A stretch of DNA of 8,122 bases from contig DAHVAI010000064.1 of NCBI GenBank assembly GCA_027314685.1, positions 1 to 8,122 on the forward strand, written 5' to 3'. A program made the translations under genes and the position numbers. The DNA is from Nitrososphaerota archaeon (GTDB taxonomy: Archaea > Thermoproteota > Nitrososphaeria > Nitrososphaerales > CADDZS01). Shown in pieces: positions 1 through 6,852 of the stretch. Below the pieces are notes generated by a model. It was not told the origin of the DNA. It saw only the letters and a program-made list of their open reading frames with translations, and made no database searches. How positions within the stretch are numbered: position 1 is the first letter of the stretch; each line of letters starts with the position of its first letter.

Positions 1-24
1 TGCCAAATTTGACTTACCTTTCTC

Positions 25-1140
25 ATGTCGCTATATACCAAACTTTCAGATTTTCCATATTTTCCTGACAACCCCAATTTCAACATCATGGCCATTAGAG
101 CACACTCAATGAGTAACTCAGGCTGCACTGATGTTGGAGAAGTTTTCAGAGCCCTAAATGGAATGAGCAAGAGCGGGGATCCTAACGAGTGGCACAACAG
201 ATGGAGAAATATGGCCGATTCAGTCCACTTGCTTGCCGAGAAAGCTGAAAGAGAGTATCATCTCGTTACAGCGAGAAAGGCCTACCTTAGGTCATCAACG
301 TACTATAGATTTGCGACTCTGTTCATAAGAAAAGACTCACGTTCGCTTGACATGTACGAGAGGCATGTCAAGGATTTTGGCAAGTTTGCCTCTCTCAGCG
401 AACCAGTGATTGAGCGTATCCAGATCCCGTACGAAGGGATTCACATGCCTGGCTGGTACATGCCTCCAAAGAAAAGCAAGGATAAGAATCCAGCGTACAT
501 CTATTCCACAGGTCAAGGAGGCGGATGTGAGGTTGCTCTCCAGACTAGTCCAACGGAGGCGGTTGAAAGAGGTATTGGAGTCTTGTTTTTCGATGCTCCT
601 GGTTGTGGCGGAACAAGAATCTACCATCACGTCTATGGTGCAGCCGAATTTGAAAAACCGTTCAAGGCCGCCATGGACTACTTGACGAGTAGACCAGATA
701 TTGACGCAAACAACGTTGGAGTTGCTGGTTCCGACTTTGGTGCTTACAACGCAGTTAGGGCAGCTGTATTCGATAATCGGGTAAAGTGCTGCGGCCTGAT
801 TACTGCGTGTTATGACGCCCTGGTAGATCTCTACGACTATGGTCAGGAAGAGCACAGAGATTCTTTCGCATCATTCTTTGGAGAGACCGATGAGGCTAGG
901 ATAAGAGAGAAACTAAAGGTGTTCACGCTGAAAGGAATCGCGGAGAAGCTAACTGTTCCGCTTCTTGTGTTGCATGCAGAGGAAACCGTGAATTATCCCA
1001 TCGAACCGGCTTACAGGCTTCTTCGAGAAGCAAAAGGTCCTAAGGAACTCCGTGTAATAAACTCGGACCACAACACTGGTGCGAGACGAATGGAAGTTCT
1101 CTGCGGATTGGCGGATTGGTTTGTTGATCACTTGAAGTAA
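25..1140 (+). CDS. Alpha/beta hydrolase with N-terminal helical domain, Asp at nucleophile position
   Basis: Predicted cytoplasmic alpha/beta-hydrolase-fold protein of 371 residues; no signal peptide or membrane segment is visible. Residues 1-125 form a helical N-terminal domain (YYRFATLF near 93-100, YERHVKDF near 111-118), followed by a hydrolase core from about 130. This layout is that of the FrsA / 2,6-dihydroxypseudooxynicotine hydrolase / Ayg1 group, whose characterised members hydrolyse C-C or ester-like bonds. The nucleophile elbow, at VAGSDFGAYNA, places Asp237 where the downstream paralogue has Ser. The catalytic His is probably His349 (SDHN). The usual acid position (HAEETVN) is Thr321, with Glu319 and Glu320 just before it. 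It could be an Asp-nucleophile hydrolase or an inactive partner of its neighbour. The ATG start has no evident Shine-Dalgarno in the 24 bases available. The fold is secure; the substrate is unknown. Confidence 0.88.
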   Translation: MSLYTKLSDFPYFPDNPNFNIMAIRAHSMSNSGCTDVGEVFRALNGMSKSGDPNEWHNRWRNMADSVHLLAEKAEREYHLVTARKAYLRSSTYYRFATLFIRKDSRSLDMYERHVKDFGKFASLSEPVIERIQIPYEGIHMPGWYMPPKKSKDKNPAYIYSTGQGGGCEVALQTSPTEAVERGIGVLFFDAPGCGGTRIYHHVYGAAEFEKPFKAAMDYLTSRPDIDANNVGVAGSDFGAYNAVRAAVFDNRVKCCGLITACYDALVDLYDYGQEEHRDSFASFFGETDEARIREKLKVFTLKGIAEKLTVPLLVLHAEETVNYPIEPAYRLLREAKGPKELRVINSDHNTGARRMEVLCGLADWFVDHLK

Positions 1141-1222
1141 ATATTGCTAGGCCATATTCGAAATTGGCAAAGATGATAAACTGGAGAACTTCTTTCCCGT
1201 TGGAAGCGAGTAAGAATCCAAT

Positions 1223-2356
1223 TTGTCATCCACTGAATCTACAAGTTCTGAGAATGTTTTCATGTACTTTCCAACGAACAGGGGTTGGTCTCATCAGCTC
1301 ATTCGTTTGATAGGCGAATCTCACAACGGTGGAGGAGATTTTGGTGAAATTACCCGTGCAGCTAGCAAGATGAAAGTTGGGGATCAAGAGTCTTGGTATG
1401 CAGAGTGGAAGGCGATGGGCGAGCATGTTGAAGAGCTAGCGAGCATAGCACTTTCTTCCGGGAACACTGTAACTTCAAGACAGGCGTACTTCAGGGCGTC
1501 TAACTACTACAGAATGGCCGACTTTTACTTGGATAGGAACGATCCTAGAGAGCTTTCGACCTATGAAAAGCACGTGCACCTCTTCGGAAAGGGAGCTGAT
1601 CTTGCCACGCCGAAGATTGAGAATGTCACTGTTCCATTTGAAGGAAATTCCTTGCACTCCTACTTCATCCCGTCAGATTCAAAAGCTCCAACACTCATTG
1701 CATTCGGAGGAGCTGACGCTACCTGTGAAGAGGTCTACTTCAACACAGGTGTTGAAGCCCACACCCGCGGTTTCAACGTATTGCTTGTCGATGGACCCGG
1801 GCAGGGATACACATTGCGTTTCCCAAAATTGTACGCAATATTTGATTTCGAGAGGGCAGTTGGAGCTGCAATAGACTTTCTTCTGAAGGAGAAACCCCAG
1901 CTGGTCGATCCTGCAAAGATTGGAATGCTTGGAAGGAGCATGGGTGGATACTATGCTTCTCGTGCCGCGGCAATGGAAAAGCGAATCAAAGCCACTATAG
2001 TCTGGGATGCGATTTTCAACATTGAAGAAGATGTGTACGATTATTTTCCGAATGTGCGGCGATCTATAAACTGGGATCTAGGAGCAGAAAACGAGAACGA
2101 TGCGAGGACAAAGCTTGCCAAATTCAACCTTAATGGCGTTGCAGATAAGATACAGTGTCCAGTGCTGATTGTTCATGGGTCCGAGGATTATGTATCCTCG
2201 CCAAAGGCAGCAGAGAAACTTTTTGCAGCAATACAGACAAAGGACAAAGAACTTAGATGGTACAAAGCTGGACACGGAGTTTCTGCATACAGGGCTGAAG
2301 CTACTGCCTCTGCTCTTGATTGGTTGAAGACAAGACTCGCGAACTGGAAACCTTAA
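1223..2356 (+). CDS. Alpha/beta hydrolase with N-terminal helical domain, intact Ser-Asp-His triad
   Basis: Paralogue of the preceding gene, with the same two-domain layout and 377 residues. The helical region is at about 20-125 (YFRASNYYRMADFYL near 89-103, STYEKHVHLFGKG near 112-124) and the hydrolase core begins near 133. The triad reads Ser239 in GRSMGG, Asp322 in HGSEDYV and His351 in AGHG. A Gly-rich segment at FGGADATCEE (161-170) probably contributes to the oxyanion hole. Family members such as 2,6-dihydroxypseudooxynicotine hydrolase and fungal Ayg1 cleave C-C bonds next to a carbonyl, so a ketone or 1,3-dicarbonyl substrate is plausible but not shown. The start is TTG, with an in-frame TAA four codons upstream and only a weak GGAAGCGAG purine run before it. 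ATG at 1262 (Met14) is an alternative that still keeps the conserved region. The 82-base gap from the first gene may hold a promoter, but none stands out. Confidence 0.9.
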   Translation: MSSTESTSSENVFMYFPTNRGWSHQLIRLIGESHNGGGDFGEITRAASKMKVGDQESWYAEWKAMGEHVEELASIALSSGNTVTSRQAYFRASNYYRMADFYLDRNDPRELSTYEKHVHLFGKGADLATPKIENVTVPFEGNSLHSYFIPSDSKAPTLIAFGGADATCEEVYFNTGVEAHTRGFNVLLVDGPGQGYTLRFPKLYAIFDFERAVGAAIDFLLKEKPQLVDPAKIGMLGRSMGGYYASRAAAMEKRIKATIVWDAIFNIEEDVYDYFPNVRRSINWDLGAENENDARTKLAKFNLNGVADKIQCPVLIVHGSEDYVSSPKAAEKLFAAIQTKDKELRWYKAGHGVSAYRAEATASALDWLKTRLANWKP

Positions 2357-2376
2357 TTGCTTCCAAAGCGAATTCC

Positions 2377-2386
2377 GGTGTGTGAT
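2377..2386 (+). promoter_or_regulatory. Possible ribosome-binding site supporting the TTG start of the cupin gene
   Basis: GGTG followed by GTGAT lies 5-15 bases before the TTG at 2392. Both fragments match the GGAGGTGAT Shine-Dalgarno consensus but are not contiguous. An in-frame TGA at 2383-2385 leaves the TTG as the first available start, so the site is consistent with the chosen start without proving it. Confidence 0.35.
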
Positions 2387-2391
2387 ATGCG

Positions 2392-2913
2392 TTGACTCAG
2401 ATTCTCTCGAAGCAATCAGCTGAAAAACGAAAACCCGTTGCTACCGTCGCTAATGTGAAGGATCTTCCCACTTACTACGATCTCCATGGCAAGCGTGAGC
2501 TAAAGATACTATTCGACGACGAGGTAGGCGGTGCAGAAAATTGCGCTATTGAATATATCACATATCACCCTGGAGACGAAGTGCGGATGCACAAGCATGA
2601 CGATGCAGAGCATGCTTTCTTCATTCTGAAAGGGAAAGGATTCTTTGAGTGCGACAGTGGTCGATATCGAATTGATGAGGGATCGGTGATGTTTATGCCA
2701 AAGGGCGCAAACCACAGGATCGGAAACGATGGGGACAGCGAAATGGTCCTCCTTGAGGTATTTGCACCCCCGACCGCAGCAAGAAAAGCTGGGCTAGCCA
2801 CGTGCTATTCGATCCCCAAATGGAAAGAGCATTTCAATACGAAACTCTACAATGAGAAGGTTCAGTTTGCAAAAGATCATGGGCTAAAGAGAGGAAAGCC
2901 GAACGGAGACTGA
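2392..2913 (+). CDS. Single-domain cupin protein, predicted metalloenzyme
   Basis: Small cupin of 173 residues. Both cupin motifs are complete. Motif 1 (GDEVRMHKHDDAEH, starting at Gly61) supplies His67, His69 and Glu73. Motif 2 (GSVMFMPKGANHRIGN, 97-112) supplies His108. This 3-His/1-Glu set normally binds Fe, Mn, Ni or Zn, so an enzymatic role (dioxygenase, isomerase or decarboxylase type) is more likely than a purely structural one; the reaction cannot be read from sequence. Roughly 40 residues precede the barrel and a basic tail of about 45 follows it, ending in KRGKPNGD. The start is TTG, the first start codon after an in-frame TGA at 2383. Spacing of 35 bases before and 27 after fits one operon with the hydrolases and the flavoprotein, suggesting a role in the same pathway. 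Confidence 0.87.
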   Translation: MTQILSKQSAEKRKPVATVANVKDLPTYYDLHGKRELKILFDDEVGGAENCAIEYITYHPGDEVRMHKHDDAEHAFFILKGKGFFECDSGRYRIDEGSVMFMPKGANHRIGNDGDSEMVLLEVFAPPTAARKAGLATCYSIPKWKEHFNTKLYNEKVQFAKDHGLKRGKPNGD

Positions 2914-2940
2914 TTTCGTAGTCAAACCTCGAAGCTAAAG

Positions 2941-4515
2941 ATGTCTTCAGAATATGATGCGGTTGTAGCTGGCGGGGGACACAATTCCCTAGTTACCGCT
3001 GCCTATCTAGCCAAGGCCGGTTTGAGTGTACTGGTTTTGGAATCGCGGAATGTTATAGGCGGGAACACTACAACAGAAGAGCTTACCATTCCTGGCTTCA
3101 AACATGATTCTTGCTCATCTGCCCATGTATTGATTCAAAATTCACCTCTCATTAAACGAAATGAGCTCCATCTAGACAAGTACGGACTTTCATACATAAG
3201 GCCAGATATTGTTGTTTCAATGCCTTTCCTGGGAGGGCACAATTTCACGATGCGTAAGGACGAAGAAAAGACCGTAGAAGAGATTTCACGATATTCCAAG
3301 AAGGACGCTCAGGAATACAGAAAGCTTCTCAATGACTGGAAAGAGGTGGCCCCTCTTTATGCTGAGGAACGACTCAACCCTCCCAGAAAGGAGAGCACTA
3401 TACTCTCGATGTACGAATCACTCCCTAATGGCGAAGAGTGGCTTAGGACACGCATGAGGAGTTCTAAGGAAATCATCGAGGACCGATTCGAAGAAAGTCA
3501 CGTCAGGGCCTTTCTTTGTTGGATGGCATTTCAGACAGTTCAGCCTGTGACGAGGAAGAATACTGGTTTTCTAGCTTTTTCACTAGTGGCAGGACGCCAA
3601 GCTCACAGCTGGACACTTCCCAGAGGCGGTTCGATTCAGCTGCCTTTGGCTTTGCAAAAATTCATAGAAGAAAGAGGAGGCAAGGTTGTGCTTTCAGCTC
3701 ACGTGACAAGAATACTAGTTGAAAACGGTAGAGCAGTTGGGTTTGAAGCAAAAGACGGTCGCAGGTTCTATGGTAGGAAAGCTTGCATCTCGTCCATCCA
3801 TGTTAAGCATCTCAGCGAAATGGTTGATCGCAAACTGATTCCTGAAGAGTTTGAGAGATCTGTGAAAAACTGGAGAGCAGGCGTATCTCTGTTTGTGACT
3901 CATTATGCTCTATCTGAAGCACCAAAGTACATTGCGGAAGATGGAAAACACGTGATATCTGGAACTGGAGGGGCGGCCGAGTCAATAGAGGACCTTTCTC
4001 GGGCCTGTTTGATGATTGAACAGGGGGAGCTTGTATACGACAAGCCTCCTTTGCTTCTTGTATGTCCCACTGTTTCTGATCCTTCTAGGGCTCCTTCGGG
4101 AAAGCACACTTACAAAGTCATATCATTCGTACCCGGCGCCCCCAAGAGCGGAAGCTGGGACGATATCAAGGATGGTTTTTCAAAAGCAATCGAAGATTAC
4201 CTTGGAAAAATTACTCGAAACTTTGGCAAGAGTATAATTTTAGGGAGGCTCGTCGAAAGCCCCCTCGACCTGTCTCGTAGAAATCCTGCGAATTGGGGCG
4301 GTTCGTGTCACGGTGGTGATATGGCCTCAGATCAGAACGGAGTGTTTCGTCCATCTCCGAGCTGGAGCAATTACAAATTGTTCATTCCTAGCCTGTACCA
4401 AACAGGCTCATGCACGCATCCAGGCGGCTCGGTCTCTGCTGGGCCTGGGAGAAACGCCGCTAAAGTTGTCCTCGAAGATCTTGGATACGACTTTGAGAAA
4501 ATAGCTCTTTCCTAG
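2941..4515 (+). CDS. FAD-dependent oxidoreductase, PYROXD2/phytoene-desaturase-like superfamily
   Basis: Predicted soluble flavoprotein of 524 residues that probably oxidises or desaturates an organic substrate. The N-terminal Rossmann dinucleotide-binding motif is AGGGHNSLVTAAYLAKAG (10-27), with Glu34 at the end of the second strand (VLVLES) to contact the adenosine ribose and GG at 40-41. A second FAD-contacting segment is PRGGS (227-231), followed by the typical GGKVVLSAHV strand. The C-terminal flavin-binding stretch is near 489-504 (TGSCTHPGGSVSAGPG). HN after the glycines and the THPGG C-terminal motif are typical of the PYROXD2-type branch rather than true carotenoid desaturases, and no carotenoid synthesis gene is in the window. 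It is the last gene of the plus-strand set, starting at ATG with no clear Shine-Dalgarno. Its TAG stop overlaps the stop of the converging dehydrogenase gene. Superfamily placement is firm; the substrate is unknown. Confidence 0.9.
   Translation: MSSEYDAVVAGGGHNSLVTAAYLAKAGLSVLVLESRNVIGGNTTTEELTIPGFKHDSCSSAHVLIQNSPLIKRNELHLDKYGLSYIRPDIVVSMPFLGGHNFTMRKDEEKTVEEISRYSKKDAQEYRKLLNDWKEVAPLYAEERLNPPRKESTILSMYESLPNGEEWLRTRMRSSKEIIEDRFEESHVRAFLCWMAFQTVQPVTRKNTGFLAFSLVAGRQAHSWTLPRGGSIQLPLALQKFIEERGGKVVLSAHVTRILVENGRAVGFEAKDGRRFYGRKACISSIHVKHLSEMVDRKLIPEEFERSVKNWRAGVSLFVTHYALSEAPKYIAEDGKHVISGTGGAAESIEDLSRACLMIEQGELVYDKPPLLLVCPTVSDPSRAPSGKHTYKVISFVPGAPKSGSWDDIKDGFSKAIEDYLGKITRNFGKSIILGRLVESPLDLSRRNPANWGGSCHGGDMASDQNGVFRPSPSWSNYKLFIPSLYQTGSCTHPGGSVSAGPGRNAAKVVLEDLGYDFEKIALS
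4512..4515. other. Shared CTAG: overlapping stop codons of the two convergent operons
   Basis: The palindrome CTAG gives TAG on the plus strand (4513-4515, end of the flavoprotein gene) and TAG on the minus strand (4514-4512, end of the dehydrogenase gene). There is no intergenic DNA between the operons, so transcription of each must end within the other's coding region or overlap as antisense RNA. Confidence 0.97.
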
Positions 4516-5546
4516 GGGATTTCGACTACGGCTCGCCCGAAGATCTTACCGTCTTCAACATCGCGAAGAGCGGTGTCTGTGTCTTCAAACTTGTAGCGGG
4601 CAGTTACAACTGGTTTAACCAGTCCGTTTTCGACAATTTCAATAGCCTCGCGAAATTCCTGCTTTGTCGCGTATCTCGAGCCCATGATTGAAATTTCCTT
4701 TCTGATTACGTCCTGTGGATCATCAATGTGCAGCGGATCCTCAGGGTGAAAATGACCGAGAAGTACAATCTTTCCATTAGGAGATAGGCATGAAAAACCG
4801 TTTGAGATAGTTGAGGGTCTTGAGACGAAATCAATGACAGTATGGACACCTTTGCCGTCAGTCAATCCCTTCACCTTCTCGACGAATTTGGGGTCGTTGG
4901 CAAGAATAGTGTGTGTTGCACCATAGGTAGAAGCTAGTTTCAGCTTTTCTTCGGAAATATCAACTGCGAATACATCCGCGCCAAAGAGCTTTGCCATCTG
5001 GACCATATGAATTCCTACGCCGCCTCCTGCTCCAATGACCATAACGCGATCAAGCGCCCGAATACCTGCCCTTCGCTTTGCAACGTGTAATGGAGTCGCA
5101 ATGGCGTCAGAGATTATTGATGCGTCAGAATGTGAAAGTTTGTTACTTGAAAATTTGAACAGATTATCTGATGGGAGTTTTACATATTCGGCAAGCCCAC
5201 CATCGGTCCTCGTCCCTACGTTTCCCTTGAAATTAGTGCACAGGGTCTCTCTGTCCGTCATGCAGTATTCGCACTTGCCGCATGTGAGATAGAAGTAGAC
5301 CGCAACTGAGTCACCCTTTGAAACGTTTGTGACACCTTCTCCGACCTCCTCGACAATGCCTGCTATTTCGTGTCCTATGATTCGTGGCGCTGATCCACTC
5401 ATTCTCCCGAGGCGAATCCAAGACAATGTCAATCCGATTCCACATGCCTTAACTCGGACTAGAGCTTCCCCACGGCTAACGATCGGCTTGGGGCGATCCA
5501 TCAGTCTTAGTCTTTCTCCGAATTTCTCCACTACGAATGCTTTCAT
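4512..5546 (-). CDS. Zinc-type medium-chain alcohol dehydrogenase/reductase with altered catalytic site
   Basis: NAD(P)-linked medium-chain dehydrogenase/reductase of 344 residues, the normal family length. The catalytic-domain signature GHEIAGIVEEVGEGV is at 58-72. Four structural-zinc cysteines, C89, C92, C95 and C103, have canonical spacing. The Rossmann motif GAGGGVG is at 172-178, and Asp196 at the end of the second strand (FAVDIS) favours NAD(H). His59-Glu60 and probably Asp147 remain as catalytic-zinc ligands. The usual ligand Cys in the GxC motif is Gly38 (CGIGLT), while the preceding Cys35 is not normally a ligand. The enzyme may therefore bind catalytic zinc weakly or act as a zinc-independent reductase, for example on enoyl-CoA-like substrates. 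It is the last gene of the dehydrogenase-complex operon, 18 bases after E2. In acetoin clusters this place is often held by butanediol dehydrogenase; that parallel is suggestive only. Confidence 0.9.
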   Translation of the reverse strand: MKAFVVEKFGERLRLMDRPKPIVSRGEALVRVKACGIGLTLSWIRLGRMSGSAPRIIGHEIAGIVEEVGEGVTNVSKGDSVAVYFYLTCGKCEYCMTDRETLCTNFKGNVGTRTDGGLAEYVKLPSDNLFKFSSNKLSHSDASIISDAIATPLHVAKRRAGIRALDRVMVIGAGGGVGIHMVQMAKLFGADVFAVDISEEKLKLASTYGATHTILANDPKFVEKVKGLTDGKGVHTVIDFVSRPSTISNGFSCLSPNGKIVLLGHFHPEDPLHIDDPQDVIRKEISIMGSRYATKQEFREAIEIVENGLVKPVVTARYKFEDTDTALRDVEDGKIFGRAVVEIP

Positions 5547-5557
5547 GATTATTTCAC

Positions 5558-5563
5558 GACCTC
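5558..5563 (-). promoter_or_regulatory. Ribosome-binding site of the medium-chain dehydrogenase gene
   Basis: On the minus strand the sequence reads GAGGTC, ending 11 bases before the ATG at 5546. GAGGT matches the Shine-Dalgarno consensus GGAGGTGAT. It lies within the 18-base E2-dehydrogenase gap and reaches almost to the E2 stop codon, as expected for an internal operon gene. Confidence 0.55.
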
Positions 5564-5564
5564 G

Positions 5565-6830
5565 TTAGGCCATCTGGAGTAAGTATGGACTCTCTATGTA
5601 GTCCTTTACCTTCTGTAATAGTTGAGCAGCCCTTGCACCATCTGTGGCTCTGTGGTCAAACACTAACGTCAGATTGAAGTAAGGTAGCCCCGCGTTGTTC
5701 AATTTCGAGCGCCCCACGCCGACGATCGTCACCTGTGGCGGGTTGATTATGGGAATGAAAATGTCTACTCCGAAACCACCTAAATTGGAAATGGTTGTGG
5801 TTCCTCCTTTGACGTCAGAAGTACCGAGCATACCCAACCTTGCTTTTGCGGCTAAATCTTCAATCTCCCCGGAGATATCAGAAGCTGTTTTACGGTTTGC
5901 ATTTCTCACAACAGGAGTAATCAAACCATTTTCTAACGCGACTGCTATGGAAACGTCGACGTCTTGGTACTCGAGAATCTCATTATTTTCGAATCTGGCG
6001 TTCAAATCTGGAAATGATCTCAAGGCACTTGCGAGAGCCTTTGCCACGATGGCTGTTAGAGAAACACGTTTTCCAACCAGTTTTTCCATTCCTGCCCTAA
6101 ACTTCTCGACCTCTGAAAGACTTACCTCAGCAATCAGAGGTACCTGTGGTATTTCCTTCCAGCTCTTCACCATTTTCTCTGCAATTGCAGATCGCATGGC
6201 GTTGGGTTGTCTCTTGACAAACTGATTCTCGCCAATTACTTTCTGTTGCTCGGAAGTCGCAGCTTCGGAAGTGACAACTGGTCGACCCACTTCCTCTTCT
6301 CGGATCGCCTCCTTCGAGGACTCTCCAACTTGCATTGGTTGAGTCTTTAGTTTTGCAACGAAAGCTTCAACATCTTCAGTTGTAATTCTGCCACGAGGAC
6401 CAGTTCCGCTTACCAAATTCAGATCGACGCCAAACTCTCTTGCAGCCTTTCTAGCTGCAGGCGAAGCAACAGCTCTTTCCTGTTTAACTTCGGTTCTGCT
6501 AGCTGTCTCGCTCTTTGGAGCTGCTTGAGTTTGTATTCGACCGTAGTCGCTCGTGTCAGCACCAGGCGCCTTTGCAGAATATGTGACAGTCTCACCTTCG
6601 GCAGTTATAAGCGCGAGAGGCGTTCCAATCGGAACTTCCTGTGGTGGTTGCACCAGTATCTTCGAAAGCAATCCACTTTCAGGAGCATCTATTTCGATAG
6701 AAACCTTTTCCGTGTCAATCCTCAGAACCGGTTCGCCTTTTGCTACCTTGTCACCCTCTTTCTTTAGCCACTCAGCGACCCTTCCTGTTTTCATTTCTGG
6801 ATCGTAGCGAGGCATAATCACTTCTTTCAT
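5565..6830 (-). CDS. Dihydrolipoyl acyltransferase (E2) of a 2-oxoacid or acetoin dehydrogenase complex
   Basis: Core subunit that carries the acyl group from E1 on a swinging lipoyl arm and transfers it to CoA. The 421 residues show three domains in the classical order. The lipoyl domain (about 1-77) has the acceptor lysine Lys42 in DTEKVS. The peripheral subunit-binding domain (about 121-158) runs from SPAARKAAREFGVD to GPRGRITTEDV. The catalytic domain (about 203-421) contains the TTTISNLGGFG motif and the active-site DHRATDG (His393, Asp397). There is one lipoyl domain. The linkers are charged and Glu/Ser/Thr-rich rather than the Ala-Pro type common in bacteria. It follows E1 beta by 22 bases with a strong ribosome-binding site. 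A second in-frame ATG (Met6) lies inside the conserved first strand, so Met1 is preferred. Substrate (pyruvate, branched-chain oxoacid or acetoin) cannot be decided here. Confidence 0.96.
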   Translation of the reverse strand: MKEVIMPRYDPEMKTGRVAEWLKKEGDKVAKGEPVLRIDTEKVSIEIDAPESGLLSKILVQPPQEVPIGTPLALITAEGETVTYSAKAPGADTSDYGRIQTQAAPKSETASRTEVKQERAVASPAARKAAREFGVDLNLVSGTGPRGRITTEDVEAFVAKLKTQPMQVGESSKEAIREEEVGRPVVTSEAATSEQQKVIGENQFVKRQPNAMRSAIAEKMVKSWKEIPQVPLIAEVSLSEVEKFRAGMEKLVGKRVSLTAIVAKALASALRSFPDLNARFENNEILEYQDVDVSIAVALENGLITPVVRNANRKTASDISGEIEDLAAKARLGMLGTSDVKGGTTTISNLGGFGVDIFIPIINPPQVTIVGVGRSKLNNAGLPYFNLTLVFDHRATDGARAAQLLQKVKDYIESPYLLQMA

Positions 6831-6840
6831 ACTAGGGAAG

Positions 6841-6849
6841 AATCACCTT
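6841..6849 (-). promoter_or_regulatory. Strong ribosome-binding site of the E2 gene
   Basis: The minus strand reads AAGGTGATT, ending 10 bases before the ATG at 6830. GGTGAT is a contiguous match to the anti-Shine-Dalgarno complement GGAGGTGATC. It is the best such site in the window, it fixes the E2 start, and it may give E2 higher expression than its neighbours, as suits a multimeric core subunit. Confidence 0.75.
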
Positions 6850-6852
6850 GCT

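Noticed and set aside
1..24. Promoter or ribosome-binding site for the first hydrolase
   Set aside because: The 24 bases contain an AT-rich CAAATTT but no TATA box at a fitting distance and no Shine-Dalgarno; too little upstream sequence is available.
337..855. Minus-strand 172-codon open frame antisense to the first hydrolase
   Set aside because: The translation has no recognisable motif, and the opposite strand encodes a complete hydrolase with conserved motifs across the same stretch.
1141..1222. Terminator or regulatory hairpin between the two hydrolases
   Set aside because: No convincing inverted repeat or long T-run was found; the short CTTCTTTCCC pyrimidine tract is too weak to call.
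2941..4515. Phytoene desaturase (crtI) assignment
   Set aside because: Motifs fit the broader PYROXD2-like branch, and no other carotenoid gene is present; the specific name is not supported.
5695..6225. Plus-strand 176-codon open frame antisense to E2
   Set aside because: It lies wholly over the conserved E2 catalytic domain, has low-complexity Ser/Thr/Phe-rich content, and shows no domain signature.
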